A stretch of DNA of 64,000 nt, from the NCBI RefSeq assembly GCF_000389965.1, contig NC_021191.1, forward strand, positions 311,501 through 375,500, given 5' to 3'. How positions within the stretch are numbered: the first letter of the stretch is position 1; each line of letters opens with the position of its first letter. The notes beneath the pieces are model-generated. The model saw only the letters and a program-made list of their open reading frames with translations. It was not told the DNA's origin and did no database searches. Shown one piece after another: positions 1 to 8,678 of the stretch. Origin of the DNA: Actinoplanes sp. N902-109 (GTDB lineage: Bacteria > Actinomycetota > Actinomycetes > Mycobacteriales > Micromonosporaceae). The position numbers and the translations under genes are program-made.

Positions 1-1750
1 CGGCCAGGACGGGAGCGACAAGTGCCCCGAACGTCAGGCCGCCCGCCCACGCGGCCGCCAGCGCCGACCGGCGGTCGTCCTGGATCGACCGGAGCGGATC
101 GGGGTGGGCCGCCCGAGCCGGCTCCGCCTCCAGCCAGTGGGTGACCGCACATGCCAGCCCGACGACTGCGGCCAAGGAGATCACGACCATGACCACCCGG
201 GCGCACACATCTGCCGTGTGCAGCGTCCAGCCGTCACTCACCACCAGCACGACGGCGGTGATCACCGGCAGGGGAACGGCCAGGATGCCCGTCCAGCCCG
301 CTCCGACCGCGAAGCCGATGCGCAGCCGGGCGGCTGCATGCGGCCGGGGTGGGGCGAGCCGCAACGGCGGCCGGCCCGGGGCGGCGAACCACACGATGGT
401 GCTGAGCACCGCCACCGCGGCGCCGACACCCACCGATGCCGTGACGGTGGTCGCGTTGTCCACCGCCCCGGTCGTGTCGAACGCGATGATCCAGGCGGTG
501 GTGGCAGCCATGAACAGCAGCCCGGTGCAGATGCCGACAACCGGTGCCAGCCACACCGATGCCATCCGGCTGCTCAGCTGCCACCAGGCGAACTCCCGGT
601 CGCGGTGGTCGTGCAGCGAGCGGGCGAGAAAGCCAAGCCATCGCCGTGCCTGTGCGGCTTCGGCCGGGTCGGGGTAGACCGCGTCGATGATGCCGTCCAG
701 CAGATACTTCTCCACCGCCGCGCGGCTACCGGCCCGTTTCAGCAGGTCCTCCGGGGTGACCCGGTTCCGGCGGCCCACCGTGCACAGTGCCGACACCATG
801 AGCGGAGTGCTCAAAGCGGCACGCAGCGGTGAACGGGCCGTAGCGGTGATCCGCTCGTAGACCGGCTCCCACCCGGCGCCGGTGGTCCACCCCTGCCTCC
901 GGAGATGGTCGACGACATCCTCCGGTGGCAGTGCTGCGACCTCGACGAGCAGGGCGGACAGCGGGGAGGTGGTCTCCTCGGTGAGGTCGCGGTACTCGGC
1001 TGACCGGCAGGTGACCACGAGGGGCCGGTCCGTCGAGAGGGCGGCGGACAGCTTCTCGACCGCCTCCCGGCGACCCCGTTCCGGAATCTCGTCGAGACCG
1101 TCCAGGATCGGCACCAGCCGACCACCGTCCAGCAGGGTCCGCGCGACGCGCTCCTGGCAGCCGTAATAGGTGACGGCGACGGTGCGCACGATCCAGTCGT
1201 CGAGCTCCTCGGTCACGGGATCCCAGCGGGCCAGCGGCAGCAGCACCGGGACCGGCAGCCGGCTTTCGGCGGCCCGCCGGTTGAGGACTCCGAGCGTGAG
1301 CAGGATGGCAAGGGCCGTCTTCCCCGCGCCCGGCTCGCCGAGCACGATCAGCTGGCGGTTGTCGATGCCGAGGTAGAGGCCGGCGAGCTTGGCCGTGGTC
1401 TGCTCGTAACTGCCCCGGATCCGCCGCAGCGTCGTTGCGTCGGCTCCGGGTTCAGCCGGCGCCGACCAGCTCACCGGCAGCATGCGTGCCTTGTTCAAGC
1501 CGCGCGCCTGCGCCTCCTTGGACCACTGGGACTGGACGTTCGCCGCCAGGTCAGCAGCGGTGTCGGCGACACTGCGCGGTGCCGCGTCCTGGTCGCGTAC
1601 ATACGTGCGGTAGTCCAGGAACAGCTGCGTCGCCGCGATCAGCACGGCGACCGCTGCACCGACGGCGGCATTGGCCAGGCTCCACCAGAGGAGCCCGGGC
1701 AGCAGTGCCACATAGGCGCGGCTCACGGTACGGGACCACCGAGCACTCAT
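1..1750 (-). CDS. NACHT-domain NTPase with membrane segments (3' end cut by window)
   Basis: A continuous reading frame runs from ATG at 1750 to the window edge; the C-terminus is missing. Residues about 10-40 form one or two hydrophobic segments. A P-loop GEPGAGKT lies near residue 136 and a Walker B/NACHT signature LVPILDGLDEIPE near 213, followed by the arginine-containing TCRS motif of NACHT/STAND ATPases. From about residue 395 onward several long hydrophobic segments suggest a multi-pass membrane C-terminal part. NACHT proteins are signal-triggered oligomerising switches, and in bacteria many act in phage defence or regulation. The sensor and effector of this one cannot be read because the end is absent. 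It is not coupled to the stressosome operon, from which it is separated by 77 bp. Confidence 0.85.
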   Translation of the reverse strand, partial: MSARWSRTVSRAYVALLPGLLWWSLANAAVGAAVAVLIAATQLFLDYRTYVRDQDAAPRSVADTAADLAANVQSQWSKEAQARGLNKARMLPVSWSAPAEPGADATTLRRIRGSYEQTTAKLAGLYLGIDNRQLIVLGEPGAGKTALAILLTLGVLNRRAAESRLPVPVLLPLARWDPVTEELDDWIVRTVAVTYYGCQERVARTLLDGGRLVPILDGLDEIPERGRREAVEKLSAALSTDRPLVVTCRSAEYRDLTEETTSPLSALLVEVAALPPEDVVDHLRRQGWTTGAGWEPVYERITATARSPLRAALSTPLMVSALCTVGRRNRVTPEDLLKRAGSRAAVEKYLLDGIIDAVYPDPAEAAQARRWLGFLARSLHDHRDREFAWWQLSSRMASVWLAPVVGICTGLLFMAATTAWIIAFDTTGAVDNATTVTASVGVGAAVAVLSTIVWFAAPGRPPLRLAPPRPHAAARLRIGFAVGAGWTGILAVPLPVITAVVLVVSDGWTLHTADVCARVVMVVISLAAVVGLACAVTHWLEAEPARAAHPDPLRSIQDDRRSALAAAWAGGLTFGALVAPVLA

Positions 1751-1827
1751 GGGCCGAGGACAGTAGCACTGTAGCGATGCTTTGAGCACTCACTGTAAGA
1801 CTTTTGCTGGACGAGCGGCGTTCGGCA

Positions 1828-3381
1828 TCACTGACCGGCGGAGCGGCGCAGCGCGACGACGGCGATGTCGTCGGCCTGTTCCTCGGCGCCGGCGAGGTTG
1901 ACCAGGAGGCGCTGGCAGAAGGCGTCGAGGCTGGGGTCGACGTCGGCGGCGCACTCGGCCAGGGCTTTGAGGCCCACGTCGATGTCGGTGTCACGGCGTT
2001 CGATGAGGCCGTCGGTGTAGAGGACGAGGGTGCCGCCCGGGGGCAGGGTGAACTCGAGATCGTCCGGGCGGGGCGCGTTGATGCCCAGCAGCGGGCCCCG
2101 GGGGGACAGGAAGGTCGCGCCGGAACCCGCCACGTGCAGCAGCGGCGGCAGGTGGCCGGCGCTGGCCAGGCGGATGTGGCCGGTCTGCGGGTCGAGGGTG
2201 AACAGGCACAGCGTCGCCGACTCGGTGGGCAGGACCGTGCGCATGAAGTGGTTGACCAGCTGGAGGACGGCGCCGGGCGGGTGGCCCTCGACCGCGTAGG
2301 CGCGTACCGCGTGGCGTACCTCGGCCATCACCGTGGCAGCGTGCAGGGAGTGGCCGGCCACGTCGCCGATCGCCACCAGGAGCCGGCCGTCCAGCGTGGT
2401 CAGCTCGTAGAAGTCGCCGCCCACCTCGGTCTGGGCGCCCGCCGGTTCGTAGCGGACCGCCAGTTCCAGGCCGGGGACGTCGGGCAGGCGCGACTGCAGG
2501 AGGCTGCGTTGCAGGGTGACCGCGATGCGGTGTTCCTCGTCGAACGAGCGCTGGGCCTCCACGGCCGCGGCCACCGCCTGGGACAGCTGGCGCAACACGG
2601 GAAAGCCGGGGCTCTGCGAGCTGGCGGGCACCGCGACGTACACCGGCGTGCGGTCGTTGCGCAGGCGGGATGCGGCGATCGCCACCTGTTCGTGCTCCGG
2701 CCAGGTGACGAGGGCCCAGGCGTCCGGCTGCTCCGTCCGTACCGTTGATCCGACCGCGGTTTCCTGATGCTCCACGGTCCAGGGCCGCACGGTCGCGGGA
2801 CCGTCCATCGCGGTCGCCGCCAGGCCCTCGCCCTCGGCGGTCTCGGCAACCACCACGGTCGGACCACCGAAGATCCCGTACGCCCCGTCCGCGGCCGCCT
2901 GCAGCAGCGCCGCCAGGGTGGGTGCCGAGTTGATCGCGAGCGTGGTCTCGGCCAGCTTGAGCATCCGCGCGGCCAGCGTCTCGGCGCGCTGGCGGGCCCG
3001 GTAGTAGCGCAGCACGGCCTGGGACGTGGCGATCAGCTCGTCCGGCTCGATCGGCTCGACCAGGTAGGCGTCCGCGCCGCGGTTGAGGCCCTGGGTGCGG
3101 TCCACGACGTCGACCGCGTGGGCCGAGACGTGGATGACCGGCAGCACGCCGTGCACCGGGTCGGTCTTGATCCGTTCGCAGACCTCGAAGCCGCTCATGT
3201 CCGGCAGCTTGACGTCCAGCACGACCAGGTCGATGTCCGTGCCGCCGGTGCGCAGCACGTCCAGGGCCGCGCCGCCGGTCTCCGCCTCGACCACCGTGAA
3301 GCCGGCCCGCGACAGCCAGCTCACCAGCAGATATCGCTTGGTGGCGCTGTCGTCCACGACGAGCACGGTGGCCGGGGTCAT
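1828..3381 (-). CDS. Response regulator with GAF and PP2C/SpoIIE phosphatase output
   Basis: The 517-residue protein has a REC domain (residues 4-120; acidic pair D10/D11, phosphorylatable D56 in VVLDVKLPD), a GAF-like region (about 140-270) and a SpoIIE/PP2C serine phosphatase domain (about 300-515; motifs EVGGDFYE, GDVAGH, YTDGLIE and the terminal DDIAVVAL). Such proteins dephosphorylate STAS anti-anti-sigma factors when the receiver is phosphorylated. It is the last gene of the rsb operon and its start overlaps the kinase stop by 4 nt (ATGA), so it is the likely phospho-acceptor of that kinase. Which STAS protein it targets is unknown. The isolated STAS proteins at 7698 and 27908 are candidates. 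Confidence 0.93.
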   Translation of the reverse strand: MTPATVLVVDDSATKRYLLVSWLSRAGFTVVEAETGGAALDVLRTGGTDIDLVVLDVKLPDMSGFEVCERIKTDPVHGVLPVIHVSAHAVDVVDRTQGLNRGADAYLVEPIEPDELIATSQAVLRYYRARQRAETLAARMLKLAETTLAINSAPTLAALLQAAADGAYGIFGGPTVVVAETAEGEGLAATAMDGPATVRPWTVEHQETAVGSTVRTEQPDAWALVTWPEHEQVAIAASRLRNDRTPVYVAVPASSQSPGFPVLRQLSQAVAAAVEAQRSFDEEHRIAVTLQRSLLQSRLPDVPGLELAVRYEPAGAQTEVGGDFYELTTLDGRLLVAIGDVAGHSLHAATVMAEVRHAVRAYAVEGHPPGAVLQLVNHFMRTVLPTESATLCLFTLDPQTGHIRLASAGHLPPLLHVAGSGATFLSPRGPLLGINAPRPDDLEFTLPPGGTLVLYTDGLIERRDTDIDVGLKALAECAADVDPSLDAFCQRLLVNLAGAEEQADDIAVVALRRSAGQ

Positions 3382-4718
3382 GGTGTCACCGGCAGCGAGA
3401 CGATGAACGTGCTGCCCTCGTCCGGCACGGAGGTGACGTGCAGGGCGCCGCCGAGGATGCCGACGAGCCGCCGGGCGTACGGCAGACCGAGGCCCGTGCC
3501 CTTGCCGCTGAGCGCCTTGCTCCCGGGCACCTGGTAGAACTCCTCGAAGATGCGTTCGTGCAGCTCGGGCGGGATGCCGGTGCCGGTGTCGGCGACGGTG
3601 AACCGGACGTCGTCACCGGCCGGGGCCACGCTGAGCCGCACCGAGCCGGCCGCGGTGAACTTGATCGCGTTGGTCAGCAGGTTGCGCAGGACCTGGGCGA
3701 GCAGCACCTCGTCGGAGCGCAGCGTGGGCACCGCCGGCTCGTCCACCACGAAGTCGACCTCGGGCCGGGTTGCCAGCGGGCGCAGGGTGCCGCGCAACTG
3801 GCCGAACACCGCCTTGAGATCGACGTCGGACCAGTTCGGCTCGATCCGCCCGGCCTCCGCCTTGGCCAGATCCAGCAGATCGTTGACCAGGGTCAGCAGG
3901 TCGCTCGCGGAGGTGCGGATCAGGTCGACCTGGCGGCGCTGCTCATCGGTCAGCTTGTCGGAGGCGTCATCGGTGAGCAGCCGCCCGAGCCCGATGATCG
4001 CGGTGACCGGGGCGCGCAGCTCGTGGCTGACGTTGGCGAGGAACCGGCTCTTGGCCTCGCTGGCCGCCCGCAGTTGCACCGACTTCTCGTCGAGCTCGGC
4101 GTACAGGGCGACGACGCCGCGGTTGGTCTCCTCCAGCTCGTCGGAGAGCTGGTGGTAGAGCGCCATCACGCCGCGGTTGGTCTCCTCCAGCTCGGCGTTG
4201 AGCCGGGCCAGGTCGTCGCGTTGTGCACGCACCTCGTCCAGAGCCGCGATGAGCTGCTGGTTCTGCACCGTCAGCTCATCGAACGGGGTGCCCGGCACAT
4301 GGCTGGACAGGCGATCACGAATCTCGTCCATGCGAGCGTCGTTCAGGACCGGGGCGCCCACGGGGAGGCGACGGGACATGCGTACGACCGTGCCGGGCTC
4401 GCCATCGGTTACCTCCATCGTGTCGACGAGACGGCGCACCTGCGTGAGCTGCGATGCCAGGCGATCGGCGTCGCCGGGCACCGGATGTGCCATCTTCACC
4501 TGCAGTGTGGATACCCCGCCGGGGACTGCCACGAACGCCACGTCTGTATCGCGGCCGGCCGTGACCATCAACCGTCCCACCTCGCTGACCGCGGTGGCCA
4601 GCCGGGTCTGGTCCTGCGCCTCCATCCCGACCGCGCGGGCCACCTCGCGGGCGAGCTGCCGGGCGGTGAAGACGTCCTGCTCAACCCGGATCCACATCCT
4701 GATCAGCAGTGTGCTCAT
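3378..4718 (-). CDS. Sensor histidine kinase of stressosome operon
   Basis: A 446-residue soluble kinase begins at ATG 4718, whose ATGA overlaps the preceding stop; a longer upstream reading frame exists but is only read-through of the neighbour's other frame. The N-terminal 100 residues resemble an RsbT/RsbW-type ATPase fold without clear ATP-lid motifs. A coiled coil with duplicated LEETNRGV segments follows, then HisKA (FLANVSHELRAP, H232) and HATPase_c with N, G1 (DTGTGIP) and G2 (GKGTGLGL) boxes. There are no transmembrane segments, so input is probably cytoplasmic, plausibly from the stressosome. The downstream coupled REC-PP2C protein is the expected partner. Confidence 0.92.
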   Translation of the reverse strand: MSTLLIRMWIRVEQDVFTARQLAREVARAVGMEAQDQTRLATAVSEVGRLMVTAGRDTDVAFVAVPGGVSTLQVKMAHPVPGDADRLASQLTQVRRLVDTMEVTDGEPGTVVRMSRRLPVGAPVLNDARMDEIRDRLSSHVPGTPFDELTVQNQQLIAALDEVRAQRDDLARLNAELEETNRGVMALYHQLSDELEETNRGVVALYAELDEKSVQLRAASEAKSRFLANVSHELRAPVTAIIGLGRLLTDDASDKLTDEQRRQVDLIRTSASDLLTLVNDLLDLAKAEAGRIEPNWSDVDLKAVFGQLRGTLRPLATRPEVDFVVDEPAVPTLRSDEVLLAQVLRNLLTNAIKFTAAGSVRLSVAPAGDDVRFTVADTGTGIPPELHERIFEEFYQVPGSKALSGKGTGLGLPYARRLVGILGGALHVTSVPDEGSTFIVSLPVTP

Positions 4719-5752
4719 GGCAGCTTGGCCACCACTACACCGGCGTCGTCGCGGCGGATCCCCGCGTCGCGCAGTACGGTCGCCGCGATCACCTGCGGCG
4801 AATGGGTGAGCAGGCCGGGATAGTCGTACGGGTTCCACCGGTCGACCACGCCGTCGGAGTGCATGAGCAGCACGCAGCCGGCGGCGAACGGGTATTCGTA
4901 CTCCCGGATCTGCCGTTTCTGGTGGCCGGCGATGCCCGGCAGGGAGACCAGGCCGCGCCGGGTGCCCTCGGGGCTCAGGATGATGCCGGAGATGTTGCCG
5001 AGGCCGGCGTACCGCAGCACCGACCCCTGCTGGTCCAGGTCGGCGACGGCGAGCGCGGCTCCGCGGGTGTGCGAGAGCGTACGGTGCAGAAGCTCGACAA
5101 CCGCAGCGGGCGGCATCGCAGGCGCCGAGTGGAACACCCGCACCGCCTCGCGCCCGGCGGCATGGGCGAGCCGGCCGTGTCCCAGCCCGTCGCACATCAG
5201 CGCCTGCTTGCGCCCGTCGGCCTCGCGGAACGCATACGAGTCACCACTGACCGGTTCGCCGGTCAGCGGCCGGGTCAACCCGGCCGCCCAGCCGGTCTCG
5301 GGCTCGCCGCCGGGCCACACCTGCGCGGCCAGCACCGTGCCCCGGCCGGGCACCGAGTGCAGGTCGGACCAGCTGGCCTGGCGCACGATGGCGCCGAGCC
5401 CGATGCCCAGGGTCCCCGTGGTGGAGTGCCCGTCGTCGACGGCCTGCAGCACGTCGGCCATCCCGGGGCCCTTGTCGATGGCGATGATCTCCACCCCGGC
5501 CCGCTGCCGGGCCCGCACCGGGCGGACCAGCAGCGCGCCCCCGGTGGCGTGCTTGACCAGGTTGCCGGCCGCCTCGGCAACGACGATCGCCAGGTCGGCG
5601 GTGTCCTTGTCGGGGACGCCCAGCTCGGTGGCGAGCCGCTCGGCGGTACGGCGCACCGCGGCCGCCGTGCTCGCGGCCTCGACCTGATACCAGACGCCGT
5701 CGTCCAGGAGGCCCTCCGGGAGGTGCTGGGTGGCCTCCCCGCCGCCGCTCAT
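4715..5752 (-). CDS. HATPase / SpoIIE-type phosphatase (RsbX-like)
   Basis: The 345-residue protein starts at ATG 5752, overlapping the rsbT stop by 4 nt. An N-terminal RsbW/RsbT-like ATPase domain (about residues 15-140, with the N-box region ADLAIVVAEAAGN and the G1 motif DKGPGM) is fused to a compact SpoIIE-type phosphatase (about 150-345, with GDSYAF, DGLGHG and HSDGVVDRW). RsbX in Bacillus dephosphorylates RsbS and RsbR to reset the stressosome, and this gene occupies the same operon position right after rsbT. The fusion of kinase-like and phosphatase domains in one chain is common in actinobacteria. The exact substrate is inferred from position. Confidence 0.88.
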   Translation of the reverse strand: MSGGGEATQHLPEGLLDDGVWYQVEAASTAAAVRRTAERLATELGVPDKDTADLAIVVAEAAGNLVKHATGGALLVRPVRARQRAGVEIIAIDKGPGMADVLQAVDDGHSTTGTLGIGLGAIVRQASWSDLHSVPGRGTVLAAQVWPGGEPETGWAAGLTRPLTGEPVSGDSYAFREADGRKQALMCDGLGHGRLAHAAGREAVRVFHSAPAMPPAAVVELLHRTLSHTRGAALAVADLDQQGSVLRYAGLGNISGIILSPEGTRRGLVSLPGIAGHQKRQIREYEYPFAAGCVLLMHSDGVVDRWNPYDYPGLLTHSPQVIAATVLRDAGIRRDDAGVVVAKLP

Positions 5753-6168
5753 CGTGACCACTTGGTGATGGTGATGACGGTGCCCCGGCCGACCTCGGTG
5801 TCGATGTCGAACTCGTCGACGAGCCGCCGGGCGCCGCTGAGCCCCAGGCCGAGGCCCCCGCCGGTGGTGTAGCCGTCGGTCAGGGCGAGGTCGAGGTCGG
5901 CGATGCCGGGGCCCTGGTCGGCAAAGATGATCTTGATGCCGGTGCGCCGGCCGTTCTCCACCCGGAACACCTCGACCGAGCCGCCCCCGCCGTAGACGAG
6001 CGTGTTGCGGGCGAGCTCGCTGGCGGCGGTCACCACCTTGGTCTGGTCGACGAGTGACAGCTTCACGGCGACGGCGACCGAACGCACGAGTTGACGGACC
6101 CGGACGACGTCCTGGTCGGAGGTGACCTCGACCCGCTCCGCAGCGGCGACACCGTCCCAGGTCGTCAT
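5749..6168 (-). CDS. rsbT: Serine/threonine kinase RsbT
   Basis: The 139-residue protein is a single GHKL ATPase domain of the RsbT type. Its N-box reads ASELARNTLVYGGGG, G1 is DQGPGI, and the glycine-rich lid is GGGLGLGLSGARRL. RsbT phosphorylates RsbS and RsbR inside the stressosome, then leaves the complex to activate a downstream phosphatase. It lies directly after rsbS with a 4-nt ATGA overlap and before the RsbX-like gene with another, the usual R-S-T-X order. Length and motifs are normal for the family. Confidence 0.95.
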   Translation of the reverse strand: MTTWDGVAAAERVEVTSDQDVVRVRQLVRSVAVAVKLSLVDQTKVVTAASELARNTLVYGGGGSVEVFRVENGRRTGIKIIFADQGPGIADLDLALTDGYTTGGGLGLGLSGARRLVDEFDIDTEVGRGTVITITKWSR

Positions 6169-6587
6169 GGGTGGGACACCGCCGATTCGGGGTCGGTGCC
6201 GGCTTGTTCCTCGTCGCTCTCCGGATCGTCATCGACGCGCGCCCGGGCGAGCAACTCCATGCCGAGCTCGACGTTGAGTGCCGTGCGGATGCCGGGCAGC
6301 GACAGGCCCAGCTCGACGAGCGTGATGGCGACCGCCGGGCGCATCCCGACCACGACGGTGTCGGCGTCCAGGACCTTCGACACCGAGGCGATGGTCGCCA
6401 GCGTGCGCCCGACGAACGAGTCGACGATGTCCAGCGCGCTGATGTCGATGATCACGCCGTGGCAGCCGGTCGCCACGATCTTCTCGGCCAGGTCCTCCTG
6501 CAGCTGCAGGGCGACCTGGTCCTCCATGTCGATCTGGATCGACACCAGCAGGGTGTCGCCGATCTTGAGGACGGGAACCCGTTCCAC
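6165..6587 (-). CDS. rsbS: Stressosome scaffold STAS protein RsbS
   Basis: The 140-residue single-domain STAS protein carries the RsbS phosphorylation motif around S57 (ALDIVDSFVGRTL), equivalent to S59 of Bacillus RsbS. RsbS alternates with RsbR in the 1.8-MDa stressosome core and sequesters RsbT until phosphorylated. It begins with GTG at 6587, overlapping the rsbR stop by one base (TAGTG), so translation is likely coupled. The last 20 residues are an acidic extension (DDDPESDEEQAG) beyond the usual RsbS length, of unknown function. Confidence 0.95.
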   Translation of the reverse strand: MERVPVLKIGDTLLVSIQIDMEDQVALQLQEDLAEKIVATGCHGVIIDISALDIVDSFVGRTLATIASVSKVLDADTVVVGMRPAVAITLVELGLSLPGIRTALNVELGMELLARARVDDDPESDEEQAGTDPESAVSHP

Positions 6588-7426
6588 TAGCGCTCCCGCT
6601 TGGTGGTGCCGGTCAGTTTGAGGACGTAGCGCAGCGCGTCGGCCAGCGAGGACTTGGTCGCGATGTCGCCGAACTCGATGCCCAGCGCCACGATCGTCTG
6701 GGCGATCTGCGGCCGGATGCCGGAGATGATGCAGTCCGCGCCCATCAGCCGGGCGGCCACCACGGTCTTGAGGATGTGCTGGGCGACCTGGGTGTCCACC
6801 GCCGGCACGCCGGTGATGTCGATGATCGCGTACGGCGAACCGGTGTCGACCAGCGTCTGCAGCAGCCGCTCCATGACCACCTGGGCCCGGGCCGAGTCCA
6901 GCGTGCCGACCAGCGGTACGGCCACCACGCCCTCCCAGAGCTTCACCACCGGGGTGGAAAGCTCCAGGAGCTGTTCGGCCTGGTCGGCGATCAGCTCCTC
7001 GCGGACGCGGACGTAGCTGTCGAAGGTGAAGAGACCGGCCCGGTCCACGAAGCTGGAGAAACCGACGTACGTCCGCAACGCGGCGGCGTCGTCGGCGTTG
7101 ACGACCTGGAACACCGCCTCCTTGAGCGCGAAGACGCTGACCGCCGTCTCGTTGGCGCTGAAGCCCAGCCGGGCCCGGGTGCCGGAAAGCTCGCTGAGCT
7201 GGGCACGCAGCTCGTCGGCGGCCTCGTCGGTAAGGTCCTGGGCGCCCGCCGCGAGCGCGGCCTGGAAGCCCCGCTGCAGGTCACTGACCTGGCGCTGCAG
7301 CTCGGCGTGGCTCAGCCGGCCCCGCAACGAACGGGCGACCGCATCGGTCCACGCCGTGGTGATCGCTTCCTCATGGGCCTTGAACAGGTCGGCGAGGCTA
7401 CTCGCCTCGTGCGAACTCAGCGCCAC
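6587..7426 (-). CDS. rsbR: Stressosome sensor RsbR
   Basis: GTG at 7426 is chosen because GGGAGG lies 6 nt upstream and the extension above it is low-complexity and arginine-rich. This gives 279 residues: an all-helical N-terminal sensor region (about 1-150, similar in style to the RsbRD N-terminal domain) and a C-terminal STAS domain. Both RsbT target threonines of RsbR are present, T212 (VPAVDTQVA) and T244 (RPQIAQTIV). It is the first gene of the six-gene operon, so the promoter should lie in the 271-bp spacer shared with the divergent STAS gene at 7698. I could not assign -35/-10 boxes there with confidence. Confidence 0.93.
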   Translation of the reverse strand: MALSSHEASSLADLFKAHEEAITTAWTDAVARSLRGRLSHAELQRQVSDLQRGFQAALAAGAQDLTDEAADELRAQLSELSGTRARLGFSANETAVSVFALKEAVFQVVNADDAAALRTYVGFSSFVDRAGLFTFDSYVRVREELIADQAEQLLELSTPVVKLWEGVVAVPLVGTLDSARAQVVMERLLQTLVDTGSPYAIIDITGVPAVDTQVAQHILKTVVAARLMGADCIISGIRPQIAQTIVALGIEFGDIATKSSLADALRYVLKLTGTTKRER

Positions 7427-7697
7427 CGCTGCCTCCCGTGACCTTCGCCGGGTTGGGCCTGCCGCGGGTCGCGAGCAGCCGCGCCGGACTTTACCATCGG
7501 GGCGTCCTTTGCTTGTCGTAGGCCAACTATTAGGGGTGGTCAGAACCGACTGTGAGCTGCGGCTCGCCGCAGCAGACCGGTTGGTCAGCACCATCGGCGA
7601 ACAATCCTCAAGCAAACCCATGGTCAGCGGTGTCTCCCCGTTCTGCGGACCGGCCGCTGCGTGGAGTAACGTTCACCGCATAACTGGGAGGTCCTGA

Positions 7698-8051
7698 ATG
7701 TCCCTGACGGTACAAACGGAACAGCGCGGCGACGTGGTCGTCGTGTCGGTCGGTGGCGAGCTCGACATGGCTACCGCGCCGCAGCTGCAGGACCAGATCA
7801 GCGACCTGCTGGAGAAGGGTCGCACCCGCCTGGTCTTCGACCTGGCCGAGGTGTCGTTCTGCGACTCCACCGGCCTGTCGGTGTTCGTGCGCGCCAAGAA
7901 CAGCACGGACGACGCGGGCGGCGTCGTGCGCCTGGCCGCTCCGCAGCGCGGGGTGCTGCGGATTCTCGAGGTCAGCGGGCTGGTCGAGGTGCTGCACACC
8001 TACCCGACGGTGGACGAGGCCGTGACGGCCGAGGAACCCGCGTTGGATTGA
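7698..8051 (+). CDS. Anti-anti-sigma factor (STAS domain)
   Basis: The 117-residue protein is one STAS domain of the RsbV/BldG/SpoIIAA type, with the phosphorylatable serine S57 in the motif FCDSTGL. In its unphosphorylated state such a protein binds an anti-sigma kinase and frees a sigma factor. A strong ribosome binding site (GGGAGGT) sits 6 nt before ATG 7698. It is transcribed divergently from rsbR across a 271-bp spacer and is a natural candidate substrate for the REC-PP2C phosphatase at the end of that operon. No anti-sigma factor or sigma gene adjoins it. Confidence 0.93.
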   Translation: MSLTVQTEQRGDVVVVSVGGELDMATAPQLQDQISDLLEKGRTRLVFDLAEVSFCDSTGLSVFVRAKNSTDDAGGVVRLAAPQRGVLRILEVSGLVEVLHTYPTVDEAVTAEEPALD

Positions 8052-8147
8052 GCCATTATGCGGGACGGCCGATCGGCGTAGTTTGTCGCGGATCGGCTGC
8101 GGGCAACTGCGCCGTGAACCCCCTCGGTCCCTGACGCAGGAGTGCTC

Positions 8148-8615
8148 GTGAGTTCCATGCTCAAAGGCTTCAAAGACTTCATCATGCGCGGCAACGTCGT
8201 CGACCTCGCGGTCGGCGTCGTCATCGGTGCCGCGTTCACCGCCGTGGTCACGTCGTTCACCAACGCGTTCCTCAAGCCGCTGATCCAGCTGATGGGCGGC
8301 AACACCAAGGTCGGCGCCGGCACCTGGAAGGTGGGCGACGGCGTGGTGTTCGACTATGCGTCGTTCATCAACGCGCTGATCACCTTCCTGCTCACCGCCG
8401 CGGTGCTGTACTTCCTGGTCGTCTTCCCGCTCAACAAGCTCGCCGAGCGGCGCAAGCGCGGCGAGGAGCCGCCGCCGGAGTCGCCCAGCGAGGAGGTCAA
8501 GCTGCTGACCGAGATCCGCGACGCGCTGGTGCGTCAGCAGGTCGCCCCGGGCGCGGTCAACGACCTGCTCGGCCGTCAGCAGAACCAGCAGGGCTACCAG
8601 GACCGCGGCTACTGA
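8148..8615 (+). CDS. mscL: Large-conductance mechanosensitive channel MscL
   Basis: The 155-residue protein starts at GTG 8148, placed 5 nt after AGGAG; an in-frame GTG at 8142 overlaps the Shine-Dalgarno sequence and is less likely. The N-terminal helix and first membrane segment read MLKGFKDFIMRGNVVDLAVG and following residues, the second membrane segment lies near residues 70-95, and the charged C-terminal helix ends with a glutamine-rich tail. MscL forms a homopentameric pore that opens on membrane tension to release solutes under hypo-osmotic shock. Length is slightly above the 136 residues of the E. coli protein, typical of actinobacteria. Confidence 0.96.
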   Translation: MSSMLKGFKDFIMRGNVVDLAVGVVIGAAFTAVVTSFTNAFLKPLIQLMGGNTKVGAGTWKVGDGVVFDYASFINALITFLLTAAVLYFLVVFPLNKLAERRKRGEEPPPESPSEEVKLLTEIRDALVRQQVAPGAVNDLLGRQQNQQGYQDRGY

Positions 8616-8650
8616 TCAAGATCGGAAAAGTTCCCCCCACCCGGCACCGT

Positions 8651-8666
8651 TCGAACAATTGTTCGA
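8651..8666. promoter_or_regulatory. LexA (SOS) box
   Basis: The perfect 16-bp palindrome TCGAACAATTGTTCGA matches the actinobacterial LexA consensus TCGAAC-N4-GTTCGA exactly. It ends 12 bp before the ATG at 8679 and overlaps the likely -10 hexamer TACAGT (8667-8672) on its downstream side. Outer arms CCGGCAC (8641-8647) and GTGCCGG (8671-8677) extend the dyad. With that -10, transcription would start at or next to the ATG, so LexA binding would block it. Confidence 0.75.
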
Positions 8667-8678
8667 TACAGTGCCGGG

